A stretch of DNA of 64,000 nucleotides from Flavobacteriales bacterium (GCA_016712535.1 JADJQW010000003.1:451001-515000), one strand, 5' to 3'; positions 42,539 through 51,292 are shown, counted from the first letter of the stretch. Notes: a model not told the origin generated them from the letters alone. Program-made: numbers and translations.

Positions 42539-43576
42539 ATGACCCGCTTCAACCTGCTGCAAGAGCCCTGGCCGCGCATCATCGGCATCCCGCTGGTGGC
42601 GCTCGCGCTAGGCACGCTCTTCCACGACCAGCCGTTGAACGCGCTCGACTTCTTGATCACGGTGATCATCACCGGCCTCATCTGGCAGGGCTGCTACATG
42701 ATCATCACGGCCTTCCGCAAGCGCTTCCCAGGATTCGAGCGCACCGGCCGGCGCATCTCACTGACGGCGCTCAGCACCACCGCCTACATCATCGGCATCG
42801 ACTACCTGGCCTGCACCGTGCTCGATGCGGCAGGCATCCAGGAGAACGCCTACATGAATGGTGAGTGGAAGCTCAACCTGATCAAATGCTTCGGCACCAC
42901 AGCCCTTATCGGCACCCTGTACGAAGCAGGTTACTTCTTCGCCATGTGGAAGCGGCAGGCCATCGAGGCGGAAGCGCTGAAGAGCCGGCAGCTGCGCGCT
43001 GAGCTCGACATCCTGCGCAATCAGGTATCGCCGCACTTCCTCTTCAACAGCTTGAATACGCTCGTCGCTCTCATCCCCGAGGATCCCTTGCAGGCGGTGA
43101 AGTTCACCAAGGCGCTCGGCCATGTGTATCGGTACATCCTGCAACACAAGGAGAAGGAGGTGGTGGATTTGGGCACTGAGCTCGATTTCACCGAGGCGTA
43201 CATCCACCTGATGAAGGTGCGCTTCGAGGAAAGCCTTCGCATCCGCGTGGACGTGGCGAAGGAGCATCGCACCTTGCTCGTGGCGCCGCTCACCCTGCAG
43301 TTGCTCCTGGAGAACGCGCTCAAGCACAACGTGGCGTCCACCGCGCATCCGCTCACGGTGGACATCCATGTGGAGCAAGGCCGCACACTCGTTGTGCGCA
43401 ACAACCTGCGCCGCCGGCAAGGCACCATCGACGGCACCGGCACCGGGCTCAGCAACGTGAAGCAGCGCTATGCGATCCTGAGCGACCGTCCGGTGGATGT
43501 GATCGAGACGCGCGAGCATTTCCTGGTGGCCCTGCCCTTGCTGGAACTGAGCGGACGTGCGGTGCACAGCGCATGA
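42539..43576 (+). CDS. LytS-type sensor histidine kinase
   Basis: The 345-residue protein has four membrane helices in its first 130 residues. A linker and a LytS-type kinase domain follow: LRNQVSPHFLFNSLNTLVAL (phospho-His), LLLENALKHNV and GTGTGLSNVKQRYAILS (ATP-binding lobe). Its last codons overlap the LytTR gene as ATGA, so the two partners are co-translated. The start at 42539 is chosen over an upstream in-frame codon at 42293. The longer frame is antisense to the receptor leader, and a -7 box stands just before this ATG. Confidence 0.9.
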   Translation: MTRFNLLQEPWPRIIGIPLVALALGTLFHDQPLNALDFLITVIITGLIWQGCYMIITAFRKRFPGFERTGRRISLTALSTTAYIIGIDYLACTVLDAAGIQENAYMNGEWKLNLIKCFGTTALIGTLYEAGYFFAMWKRQAIEAEALKSRQLRAELDILRNQVSPHFLFNSLNTLVALIPEDPLQAVKFTKALGHVYRYILQHKEKEVVDLGTELDFTEAYIHLMKVRFEESLRIRVDVAKEHRTLLVAPLTLQLLLENALKHNVASTAHPLTVDIHVEQGRTLVVRNNLRRRQGTIDGTGTGLSNVKQRYAILSDRPVDVIETREHFLVALPLLELSGRAVHSA

Positions 43577-44346
43577 AGCTGAAAGCGCTCATCATCGAGG
43601 ACGAGGCGCCGGCCTACCGCAGGCTGAGCAACCTGCTCGCCCAGCACCATGGCGAGGTGGAAGTGCTCGAAGTGCTCGACAGCATCGAGGCCGCCGTGCG
43701 CTGGCTCATCGGCAACCCCTCGCCAGACCTCATCTTCAGCGACATCCAACTGAGCGATGGGTTGAGCTTCGAGATCTACCGGCAAGCGCCGCCGCCCTGC
43801 CCGATCATCTTCACCACGGCTTATGATGCGTACATGCTTGAGGCCTTCCGCACCAACGGCATCGACTACCTGCTGAAGCCTATCGAAGAAGCCGATCTGG
43901 CGCGCAGCATGGAAAAGTTCCGCGCGCTCACACGCACTGCAGCCGTCGCCCCTTCGCCTGATATCGAGCGTCTGCTGTCCGCTATCGATAACCGTTCGCC
44001 GCGCTACCGCGACCGGTTCCTCATCAAGCTTGGCAGCAAGCTGCTGTCCGTGCCCACCAGCGATATCGCCTGGTTCTTGAGCACTGATGGCAGCACGGAG
44101 CTGCGCACCCGCGACGGCAAGCGCCACCTGCTCGATCAGCCGCTCGATGATATCGAGCAGCAACTCGATCCCGCGCGGTTCTTCCGACTCAACCGCCAGT
44201 GCATCGCTTGCATCGCTTGCATCCAAATGGTGCATCAGCACTTCAACGGCAAGCTGAAGGTGGAATTGAGGCCACCCGCGCCGGAAGAGATCATGGTCAG
44301 CCGGGAGAAGGCGCGGGCCTTCAAGGAGTGGATGGGGGGATCATGA
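43573..44346 (+). CDS. LytTR-family response regulator
   Basis: The 257-residue protein has a receiver domain (1-120: IIEDEAPAYRR acidic pocket, LIFSDIQLSDG phosphorylation site, FTTAYDAYMLEAF, DYLLKPIEE). A LytTR domain (about 150-255) follows with FFRLNRQCIACIACIQMVHQ and HFNGKLKVELRP. It is the partner of the kinase encoded upstream (4-bp overlap). The downstream enoyl-CoA hydratase also overlaps it by ATGA, making an unusual three-gene regulatory/metabolic unit. Confidence 0.93.
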   Translation: MKLKALIIEDEAPAYRRLSNLLAQHHGEVEVLEVLDSIEAAVRWLIGNPSPDLIFSDIQLSDGLSFEIYRQAPPPCPIIFTTAYDAYMLEAFRTNGIDYLLKPIEEADLARSMEKFRALTRTAAVAPSPDIERLLSAIDNRSPRYRDRFLIKLGSKLLSVPTSDIAWFLSTDGSTELRTRDGKRHLLDQPLDDIEQQLDPARFFRLNRQCIACIACIQMVHQHFNGKLKVELRPPAPEEIMVSREKARAFKEWMGGS

Positions 44347-45140
44347 ACGCGGCTCCGCATCTTCGCGGCATGAGCGACGGCTACGTCAATTCCACCACCG
44401 AAGGCGGCATCGCCACGGTCACCTTCCACCACCCGAAGAGCAACAGCCTGCCCGGCCACATCCTGCGCGGCATCGCCGATGCGATCACCAGCGCAGGGAA
44501 GGATGCCGCCACGCGCGTCATCATCCTGCGCAGCGACGGCGACAAGGCCTTCTGCGCCGGCGCCAGCTTCGATGAGCTCGTGGCCATTGAGGATGAAGCA
44601 CGCGGACTGGAGTTCTTCAGCGGCTTCGCGCACGTGATCAATGCCATCCGCACCGCACCGGTCTTCGTCATCGGCCGCATCCACAGCCATTGCGTGGGCG
44701 GCGGCGTGGGCCTGGCTTGTGCGGTGGACATCGCCTATGCGCACAGCAGTGCCAGTGCGCGCCTCAGCGAGCTCGCCGTGGGCATCGGCCCATTCGTTGT
44801 CGGGCCCGCAGTGGAGCGGAAAGTGGGTGCCGGTCATTTCGGCCTGCTCAGCGCCACGCCCGCCACGCGACGGAGCGCCCAATGGTGCGAGCAGCATGGC
44901 ATCTACGCGGAGGTCTTCGCGACGATGGAGGTGCTGGATGCGCGGATCGCTGCGCACGCCAAGGAGCTTTCGGCATACAGCCCAGAGGCCATGGCCGATA
45001 TCAAGCAGGTGATGTGGAAGGGCACCGAGGATTGGGATGCATTGCTGATCGAGCGCGCCAGGATCAGCGGGCGGTTGGTGCTCTCGGAGTTCACGCGCAA
45101 CGCCATCGCCAAGTTCAAGGCGGAGGTGACGAAGCGGTAG
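44343..45140 (+). CDS. Enoyl-CoA hydratase/isomerase family protein
   Basis: The 265-residue crotonase-fold protein has GIATVTFHHPKSNSLPGHIL, the first oxyanion segment KAFCAGASFDELVAIED and the second, GRIHSHCVGGGVGLACAVD. The usual paired catalytic glutamates are not both recognisable, so hydratase versus isomerase activity cannot be decided. It lies in one operon with the second LytS/LytTR pair. The ATG overlaps the regulator stop codon and has GGGGGA just upstream. Confidence 0.87.
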   Translation: MNAAPHLRGMSDGYVNSTTEGGIATVTFHHPKSNSLPGHILRGIADAITSAGKDAATRVIILRSDGDKAFCAGASFDELVAIEDEARGLEFFSGFAHVINAIRTAPVFVIGRIHSHCVGGGVGLACAVDIAYAHSSASARLSELAVGIGPFVVGPAVERKVGAGHFGLLSATPATRRSAQWCEQHGIYAEVFATMEVLDARIAAHAKELSAYSPEAMADIKQVMWKGTEDWDALLIERARISGRLVLSEFTRNAIAKFKAEVTKR

Positions 45141-45150
45141 CTTATTCCCC

Positions 45151-45297
45151 ATGCGGAGGATAAAGGAGCTGTTGGGGAGGTATTGGGAGTGGTTGAATGA
45201 CTCCCGCGGATACCATGATGCGGAAACGCGACTCTGGGTAGTTGGAGCACCCCTGATGCTCCTCCTCGCCATTCTCATGCTCTGGCTGTTCCAATGA
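45151..45297 (+). CDS. Small single-pass membrane peptide (48 aa)
   Basis: An ATG 10 bp after the hydratase stop codon opens a 48-codon frame. It has an N-terminal amphipathic, basic segment (MRRIKELLGRYWEWLND) and one C-terminal transmembrane helix (VVGAPLMLLLAILMLWLF). Its tight spacing behind the hydratase and a well-formed helix suggest a real small protein, translated as the last gene of that operon. No homologue comes to mind. Confidence 0.5.
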   Translation: MRRIKELLGRYWEWLNDSRGYHDAETRLWVVGAPLMLLLAILMLWLFQ

Positions 45298-45393
45298 GAG
45301 CAGCCTGAACGATTGCACGCCAATTCCTCCTAATGCCCACTGCGCCGCCCTCGCGCGCTCTGGCCGCCGCGTGCTCCGCACCTCGCAAAGTCC

Positions 45394-45401
45394 TACATTC
45401 G
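45394..45401 (+). promoter_or_regulatory. -7 promoter box of typA
   Basis: TACATTCG, one mismatch from TAnnTTTG, 24 nt before the ATG. Confidence 0.45.
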
Positions 45402-45425
45402 CGCGCCTTTTCCGAGGCCCTTCCC

Positions 45426-47243
45426 ATGAAAGAGCTCCGCAACATCGCCATCATCGCCCACGTCGACCACGGAAAGACCACGCTGGTCGACAAGATCCTG
45501 CACCAATGCCAGCTGTTCCGCGTGAACGAGGAGGTGAAGGACCTGCTCCTCGACAACAACGACCTGGAGCGTGAGCGCGGCATCACCATTCTGGCCAAGA
45601 ACGTGAGCGTGCGATATAAGGGCGTCAAGATCAACATCATCGATACCCCTGGCCACAGCGATTTCGGCGGCGAGGTGGAGCGCGTGCTCAACATGGCCGA
45701 CGGCGTGATCCTGCTGGTGGATGCCTTCGAGGGTCCCATGCCGCAAACACGCTTCGTGCTGGGCAAGGCCATTGAACTTGGCCTGAAGCCTGTCGTCGTG
45801 ATCAACAAGGTGGACAAGCCGAACTGCACGCCGGAGGAGGTGCACGAGGCCGTATTCGACCTCATGTTCGCTCTTGATGCGAGCGAGGAACAACTCAACT
45901 TCCCCACGGTCTACGGCAGCAGCAAGCAAGGCTGGATGGGACCCGATTGGAAGACCCCCACGGAGGATGTGAGCCACCTGTTGGATGTGATCCTGGAGCA
46001 CGTGCCCGCGCCCAAAGCGGTGGAAGGCACCTTGCAGATGCGCATCACCAGCCTCGACTACAGCAGCTTCCAAGGCCGTATCGCCGTGGGCCGCATCACG
46101 CGCGGCAGCATCAAGCCCGGCCAACCGATCACGCTGATGAAGAACGATGGCACGGTGAAGAAAGGCCAAGTGAAGGAGCTCATGGTCTTCGAAGGCCTCG
46201 GAAAGGAGAAGGTGAAGCAGGAGGTGGGCTGCGGAGAGATCGTGGCGGTGATGGGCCTCGAGAACTTCGATATCGGAGATACCGTGGCCGACGCAGAGAA
46301 CCCCGAGGGCCTGCCCAAGTTCAAGGTGGACGAACCCACCATGAGCATGCTCTTCACCATCAACAACTCGCCCTTCTTCGGCAAGGAGGGCCAGTTCGTC
46401 ACCAGCCGCCACGTGCGCGACCGCCTCTTCAAGGAGATCGAGAAGAACCTGGCCATGCGCCTTCAGGAGACCGACAGCCCGGACCGCCTGCTGGTCTTCG
46501 GCCGCGGCATCCTGCACCTGAGCATCCTGGTGGAGACCATGCGCCGCGAGGGCTACGAGTTCCAGCTCGGTCAGCCGCAGGTGCTTTACAAGGAGATCGA
46601 TGGCGAGCGCCACGAGCCGATCGAGTTCCTCACCGTGCAGGTGCCCGATCAATTCAGCAGCCGCGTGATCGATCATGTGACCCGCCGCAAGGGTGAGATC
46701 CTCAACATCGAGCAGAAGAGCGACCGCACCGTGCTGGAGTTCAAGATCCCCGCGCGCGGCATCATCGGCCTGCGCAACGCGCTGCTCACCGCCACCGAGG
46801 GCGAGGCCATCATCGCTCACCGCTTCGCCGGCTACGAGCCGCACAAAGGCTCCATTGCCGCGCCGCGCCCCGGCTGCATCGTCAGCGGTGAGCAAGGCGC
46901 TGTGGTCGCCTACGCCATCGACAAGCTGCAGGACCGCGGCAAGTTCTTCGTTGATCCAGGCGATGAGATCTACCTGGGCCAGGTGATCGGCGAGAGCCCC
47001 AAGCCCGGCGAGGAGCTCGTGGTGAACGTGGTGCGCACCAAGAAGCTCACGAACATGCGCGCCAGCGGCACCGATGAGAAGCTCAACATCGCGCCCGCCG
47101 TGAAGTTCAGCCTCGAGGAGTGCATGGAGTACATCGCCGACGACGAGTACCTGGAGGTGACGCCCAAGAGCCTGCGCATCCGCAAGATCCTATTGGACGA
47201 GAACGAGCGCAAGCGCGCGGCGAAGCGGATGCAGGAGGCATAG
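45426..47243 (+). CDS. typA: Ribosome-binding translational GTPase TypA/BipA
   Basis: The 605-residue GTPase starts MKELRNIAIIAHVDHGKTTL. It has the switch region ERERGITILAKN, DTPGHSDFGGEVERVL and the NKVDKPNC specificity motif. Later domains (EF-G-like domain II, III and V) and the TypA-specific C-terminus RGIIGLRNALLTATEGEAI and HKGSIA follow. TypA binds ribosomes under stress and cold and aids assembly. The C-terminal 31 codons (47151-47243) recur as a second, out-of-context copy at 48710-48802. Confidence 0.96.
   Translation: MKELRNIAIIAHVDHGKTTLVDKILHQCQLFRVNEEVKDLLLDNNDLERERGITILAKNVSVRYKGVKINIIDTPGHSDFGGEVERVLNMADGVILLVDAFEGPMPQTRFVLGKAIELGLKPVVVINKVDKPNCTPEEVHEAVFDLMFALDASEEQLNFPTVYGSSKQGWMGPDWKTPTEDVSHLLDVILEHVPAPKAVEGTLQMRITSLDYSSFQGRIAVGRITRGSIKPGQPITLMKNDGTVKKGQVKELMVFEGLGKEKVKQEVGCGEIVAVMGLENFDIGDTVADAENPEGLPKFKVDEPTMSMLFTINNSPFFGKEGQFVTSRHVRDRLFKEIEKNLAMRLQETDSPDRLLVFGRGILHLSILVETMRREGYEFQLGQPQVLYKEIDGERHEPIEFLTVQVPDQFSSRVIDHVTRRKGEILNIEQKSDRTVLEFKIPARGIIGLRNALLTATEGEAIIAHRFAGYEPHKGSIAAPRPGCIVSGEQGAVVAYAIDKLQDRGKFFVDPGDEIYLGQVIGESPKPGEELVVNVVRTKKLTNMRASGTDEKLNIAPAVKFSLEECMEYIADDEYLEVTPKSLRIRKILLDENERKRAAKRMQEA
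47151..47243 (+). repeat. Direct repeat, left copy: 3' end of typA
   Basis: These 93 bp ending at the typA stop codon match 48710-48802 at 86 of 93 positions without gaps. Confidence 0.95.
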
Positions 47244-47270
47244 TCATGCGGCGGTCGCCGCGATGCTCTG

Positions 47271-47921
47271 CTAGGAAGACCGGGCCAAGCAGTGCTTGCG
47301 GTACGCAAGCGCGATCCAGAGCAAAGCACCGCCCCAGATCAGGTTCGCGATGAACTGCACGATTGGGCTTGGCGCATCGATCAGCAGGAACCCGATGAGG
47401 ATGACCACGCCAGATGCCTTCGGCAGCGTCCCATCCCTCCAGATCGCGATGGCGAAAAGGATGTTGGCCAGGACCCAGATGATGCCCCCTCCGACGATGA
47501 AGGCGAGCAGGTCACCCTTCATGTGGGCGAGACCGATTACCTGATCCAGGCCCTGCAGGTGCATCTCGCCGATTCCCGGGAAGATGAAATAAAGGATGGC
47601 GAAGAGGGATTGCCCTGTTGAGATGTGGACCAGGAACAAGACCAGCGCCCAGAAGGCGAGGCGCTCCGATCTCCCATTGCGCAAAGCGAGGTACAAGCAT
47701 AGGAACGCGAGCATTTCCAGCACCACGCCGAAGAGACCGCGAATGGCCCAGATCCGGAAGTGGTCGCTCGTCACAAGTGCCGCGAACTCATCAGGACGGC
47801 TATCGGCCTGCATGAAGAGCCCCTGCTCGGCCAGCAGCAGGTCGCCGAAAGCGAATAGCAGCGCGGCAATGGAACCGGTCATCAATCCCCAGAAGATGCG
47901 CGTATCGATGTGTTGTTTCAT
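47271..47921 (-). CDS. Six/seven-helix membrane protein (DUF4386-like)
   Basis: The 216-residue product starts MKQHIDTRIFWGLMTGSIAALL and has about seven membrane helices separated by short loops. The topology resembles the DUF4386 type; I could not identify a motif for a function. It lies 59 bp behind the Crp-like regulator on the same strand and is probably controlled by it. A GTCCTTTG box lies 18 nt upstream. Its base composition looks lower in GC than the flanking genes. Confidence 0.6.
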   Translation of the reverse strand: MKQHIDTRIFWGLMTGSIAALLFAFGDLLLAEQGLFMQADSRPDEFAALVTSDHFRIWAIRGLFGVVLEMLAFLCLYLALRNGRSERLAFWALVLFLVHISTGQSLFAILYFIFPGIGEMHLQGLDQVIGLAHMKGDLLAFIVGGGIIWVLANILFAIAIWRDGTLPKASGVVILIGFLLIDAPSPIVQFIANLIWGGALLWIALAYRKHCLARSS

Positions 47922-47980
47922 GGAGCGTGAATCCTGCGCCAAAGGACCGCACGCCCCAGGACGGTGGCGCGTAGCCTAGG

Positions 47981-48574
47981 CTACAAAACGCTCCTTTCCA
48001 CCAACTTTGCCCTGAGCTTGCTCAAGGTCACCCGATTGATCCCCAGGTACTGGGCCAGGTGGGTTACCGAGATCCTCCGTGTGAGGTCCGGCGAATTCTC
48101 GAGCATGTAGCGATAACGCTCAACGGCATTGTAGCGCATGAGCATGGAAAGGTGCTCCTGGTGCGCCGAAGATGTCCCTTCCATCATCAAGCGACCGAGC
48201 TTCTCGAAGCTTGGATGCGCTGCATACAAATGCGCCACTTCCATCAATTTGAAGTAGGAGACCGTGCATGGTTCGAGCGCCCGCACGGCGTATTCGATGG
48301 GCTTCCGTGCATTGAACGCCCCGCAGTCCTCGATGAATGAGCCCTCCTGATAGAATCGCAGGATGCGTTCGTTGCCTGCGGTATCAGTCAGCATGTGTCC
48401 GAATATCCCCTTCTCGACATGCGAAACCGTATCAGGTACTTCGCCGGGGCTATGCAAGTAACCGCCCTTCTTGATTCGCAACGTGCGCAGGAAGGGATGC
48501 ACGGCTTTCAGCGCCGCTTCCTGTTCCGGTGTCATTGGAGTAAGGCGACCTAGGGTTCGGATGATGCTGTCCAT
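47981..48574 (-). CDS. Crp/Fnr-family transcriptional regulator
   Basis: The 197-residue protein has a cyclic-nucleotide-binding-like domain (about 10-125, LHSPGEVPDTVSHVEKGIFGHM and FYQEGSFIEDCGAF) and a long dimer helix. Its C-terminal HTH contains VTHLAQYLGINRVTLSKLR. Fnr-type cysteines at the N-terminus are absent, so it is not an oxygen sensor of that kind. The start at 48574 has a TATCTTGC box 30 nt upstream (48605-48612); the longer upstream frame has no homology. It is the first gene of the cassette bounded by the typA repeats. Confidence 0.87.
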   Translation of the reverse strand: MDSIIRTLGRLTPMTPEQEAALKAVHPFLRTLRIKKGGYLHSPGEVPDTVSHVEKGIFGHMLTDTAGNERILRFYQEGSFIEDCGAFNARKPIEYAVRALEPCTVSYFKLMEVAHLYAAHPSFEKLGRLMMEGTSSAHQEHLSMLMRYNAVERYRYMLENSPDLTRRISVTHLAQYLGINRVTLSKLRAKLVERSVL

Positions 48575-48604
48575 GCCGGAGATCACGGTGTGCGTTGGCC
48601 TTGG

Positions 48605-48612
48605 GCAAGATA
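48605..48612 (-). promoter_or_regulatory. -7 promoter box of the Crp-like regulator
   Basis: TATCTTGC on the minus strand, 30 nt before the ATG. Confidence 0.4.
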
Positions 48613-48709
48613 GTTGACCGGGTCGTTCAGCCCGCATTGGGCCATCCGGTCTGGGTCCGGATATGCGATGCTCATCCATGCCCTTGCTAAGGAGGCGGCA
48701 GGCAACAGG

Positions 48710-48802
48710 CTGGAGGTGACGCCCCAAAGCCTGCGCATCCGCAAGTTCCGATTGGACGAGAACGAGCGGAAGCGCGCAGCGAAGCGGATGCAGGAGGCCT
48801 AG
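48710..48802 (+). pseudogene. Orphan second copy of the typA 3' end (93 bp direct repeat, right copy)
   Basis: The segment reads LEVTPQSLRIRKFRLDEN... and keeps the typA reading frame to its stop codon. It matches the true typA end with 7 substitutions in 93 bp (K to Q, I to F, L to R, two synonymous changes and a change in the last sense codon's third base). Similarity stops abruptly upstream at 48710. There is no start codon with homology; the frame upstream is unrelated. The next gene's stop codon begins 1 bp further on, the gap typical of typA-like convergent neighbours. Confidence 0.88.
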
Positions 48803-48803
48803 C

Positions 48804-50435
48804 TCAGATCTCCGCAGCAGGCAAAGCGAACAGCTCCTCCGCCAGCCGCGCATCGTGTCCGTACACATCATCGCGGAAGTGCAAGCGGCCCTGGCGATCG
48901 ACCCAGGCCGTGAAGTAGCCGATGCTCACAGGGCGCTTCTTCTTCAAGCGCACGAATTGCTCCTCGCCGCTGTGCATGGCTTCCTTCACCTTTTCCGCGG
49001 TCCAGGTGGTATCGCCGCGCAGCAGGTATTCAGCGAAGCGCTGCGGCTCGCTGAGCCGGATGCAGCCATGGCTGAAGGCGCGGCTCTCGCGGGCGAAGAA
49101 GCTCTTGCTGGGCGTGTCGTGGAAGTAGATGCTGTAGCTGTTGGGGAAGAGGAACTTCACCCGGCCCAGCGCGTTGTCCGCGCCAGGATTCTGCCGGATG
49201 ATCGGATTCTTCGCTGAACCGCCGATCACCTCCATGCCTTTCTTCTTGAGGTAGCTCGGGTCCTTCGCGAGCGCGGGCAGGATCTCGCCGTGGACGATGC
49301 TCGGCGGCGGCGTCCAGGTGGGGCTGAAGACGATGGTGCTGAGCGAATCGCTGAAGATCACGGTGCGCGTGGCCGTGGCGCCCACCACCACCACCATGCT
49401 CCATGCCACGGTATCGGCCTCATGCACGTATAGGCGGAACTCGGGGATGTTCACCAGCAGCAGGTCGGGCGCGTTCTGCTCGGGCACCCAGCGGAGCCGC
49501 TCCATGTTCACGAGCATCGTGCGCGCGCGGTCGGCTGGTGCAATGTTGAGCTGCGCGATCGCGCCCTTGCCGATCACGCCATCGGGATGCAGTCCGTGCC
49601 TTTCCTGGAAACGCCTCACGGCGGCCACGAGCAGGCTGTCGTATTCCGGTGAGAAGAGCAGCACGCTGTCGCCCGAGGCGATGAAGTCGCCGAGCAGCAT
49701 CAGGCGCTGCCGGAGATCGGGCACCCAGTCCGCCTTATCGCCGGGCTCGAGCTTGCGGCGGTCGCCAAGGCTCAGCTCGGGCCATTGCACGGATGAGAGG
49801 TCGTGGTACCGTTTCAACTGCGACTTGAGCAGCGCATACTGCGGATGCAGCGGCTCCACCGGCGACAGGTCCATGCGGCCGGCCACGAGCGAGTCGAGCA
49901 GCCGGTCGAAGTTCTTCTTGCGGCGCGGTATGAACCAGTCGAGCTCGCGCAGGTCCTTGCCCACGGTGCCGCCGTACTTCTTGTCGGCGAAACGGAAGAA
50001 CTGCGCCGTGAGGGCCAGCTCGATGTGCTGCATGCAGCTGTCGCAGTCGTGATCGCCATTGACCTTCCCGCGCAGCATCAGTTCATCGAGTCGGGCACGC
50101 ACGTAGCCGAGTTCGCGGTACACCGTATCGGCGCTGCTCACCAGATTGTGGAATGCGGCCGCGCTCTGCGAGAGCGAATCGTTCACGAACCAGGCGAACT
50201 GGTATCCGCGCCGCTTGTAGAAGCCCGCGATGCCGATTGAATCATGAAGGTGCTCCGGATGCTTCGCGATGAAGTCGCCGATGGCCGCCGGATCCAGTGT
50301 CCTGACCGTGTAGGCGGCTGGCGTCTCGAACACGGCCTCGATGGACTGCGCCTGCTCCGCGATGTCGGGTCTGGCGACGGGGGAGGCGCAGGACGCAAGC
50401 AGGGCCAGGATGCCCAAGGCGGGAAGTGATCGCAT
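48804..50435 (-). CDS. YcbB/LdtD-like L,D-transpeptidase lipoprotein
   Basis: The 543-residue protein has a lipoprotein signal (MRSLPALGILALLASC). It has an N-terminal helical region with IELALTAQFFRFADKKYGG, a peptidoglycan-binding segment (SPEYDSLLVAAVRRFQERHGLHPDG) and a C-terminal YkuD domain (about 320-480) with catalytic RAFSHGCIRLSEPQRFAEYL. L,D-transpeptidases make 3-3 cross-links in the peptidoglycan. It is convergent to the typA-repeat copy. A second, smaller L,D-transpeptidase-like gene lies just upstream. Confidence 0.9.
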   Translation of the reverse strand: MRSLPALGILALLASCASPVARPDIAEQAQSIEAVFETPAAYTVRTLDPAAIGDFIAKHPEHLHDSIGIAGFYKRRGYQFAWFVNDSLSQSAAAFHNLVSSADTVYRELGYVRARLDELMLRGKVNGDHDCDSCMQHIELALTAQFFRFADKKYGGTVGKDLRELDWFIPRRKKNFDRLLDSLVAGRMDLSPVEPLHPQYALLKSQLKRYHDLSSVQWPELSLGDRRKLEPGDKADWVPDLRQRLMLLGDFIASGDSVLLFSPEYDSLLVAAVRRFQERHGLHPDGVIGKGAIAQLNIAPADRARTMLVNMERLRWVPEQNAPDLLLVNIPEFRLYVHEADTVAWSMVVVVGATATRTVIFSDSLSTIVFSPTWTPPPSIVHGEILPALAKDPSYLKKKGMEVIGGSAKNPIIRQNPGADNALGRVKFLFPNSYSIYFHDTPSKSFFARESRAFSHGCIRLSEPQRFAEYLLRGDTTWTAEKVKEAMHSGEEQFVRLKKKRPVSIGYFTAWVDRQGRLHFRDDVYGHDARLAEELFALPAAEI

Positions 50436-50481
50436 GTGCAGCGGGATGCCGCCGCGAAGGAAAAGACCGGGCCAGCGCGCC

Positions 50482-51114
50482 TCAGCGGCCGTGGACGTAC
50501 AGATATCCACCGTCGGCGAGCAATTCGATCATGCGCGGCATGTCGGTGCGGCTCACGGCGGGGCATCCCCAGCTCCGGCCCAGGCGTCCGTGCTCGGCAA
50601 TGAAGGCCTCGCTCACGTAATCGGCGCCGTGCATGATCACTTCACGCGCGAGCGCTTGGCAGTTGAGGTTGGCGTCCAGGCCGTGCAGCAGCAGCGCGGC
50701 GCCATGCTTGGGGCTGATGATCTCGGCGCCAACGCGATACAACCCTTTGCTGGTGGCATGTGAGCCATGGCGGTTGCTGAAGCTGGTGCAGGTCAATTCG
50801 CCCGACCCCTGACCATGCGCCACATAGGTGGTGAGCAGCAGTTCCTTCTTCTCCAGGTCGATGATCGAGAGGCGCTTGGCCGTGCTGGGCAAGGTCATGT
50901 CGGCGATGGCGAGCACCTTCGGCCGGGCCGCCCTTCGCGCCAGGCTGCTGAATCCCTTGGTGAATGCGCTCTCGGCCACGCAGCCCTCAAGTCCGATCTC
51001 CGTGTAGAGCTCGCGGACTTCATCCACTGAGGGACCAGCAGATGGTGCAGGCGCGGGTGCAGCCGCTGGCAGCAGCAAGAGCAACGGCAATAGCAAGGCC
51101 CAGTTGAGCTTCAT
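50482..51114 (-). CDS. Murein L,D-transpeptidase catalytic domain protein (YkuD_2)
   Basis: The 210-residue protein has a signal peptide (LLLPLLLLLPAAAPA). Its YkuD_2-type domain contains VLAIADMTLPSTAKRLSIID, then FSNRHGSHATSKGLYRVG, and catalytic LGRSWGCPAVSRTDM (Cys). Members are periplasmic L,D-transpeptidase/carboxypeptidase-type enzymes acting on peptidoglycan stem peptides. The start is chosen by the signal peptide; an upstream frame to 51369 has none. It lies 46 bp from the next L,D-transpeptidase and probably shares its transcript. Confidence 0.87.
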   Translation of the reverse strand: MKLNWALLLPLLLLLPAAAPAPAPSAGPSVDEVRELYTEIGLEGCVAESAFTKGFSSLARRAARPKVLAIADMTLPSTAKRLSIIDLEKKELLLTTYVAHGQGSGELTCTSFSNRHGSHATSKGLYRVGAEIISPKHGAALLLHGLDANLNCQALAREVIMHGADYVSEAFIAEHGRLGRSWGCPAVSRTDMPRMIELLADGGYLYVHGR

Positions 51115-51292
51115 TCTTCCTTGCAGGTTCCAACTGCCTGTTGACCGACGCTGAGGTTCCAATCCAGCGCCGAAGCAGAGGGTTGCGAATCTAACGGCCA
51201 AGTTCATTCGGGCCGTCTGTACGTGGAAAAGTCGGCGAGGTTGAGCGATCCGCCGCTTTCCCGCTGGGTGCAGCCGGATGACGTCGGGCCCT

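Noticed and set aside
44199..44222. Tandem TGCATCGCT units inside the second LytTR gene, looking like a slippage-prone repeat insertion.
   Set aside because: Aligning the LytTR core by eye (NRQ...HFNGKL) gives the normal family spacing, so no residues were inserted; the repeat is probably chance codon use.
45393..46895. A 500-codon minus-strand frame opposite typA.
   Set aside because: Shadow of a highly conserved gene; composition rich in His, Leu and Asp without motifs.
47244..48709. Cassette at the typA end as an insertion sequence.
   Set aside because: No transposase, terminal inverted repeats or short target duplication; the flanking repeats are 93-bp gene ends.
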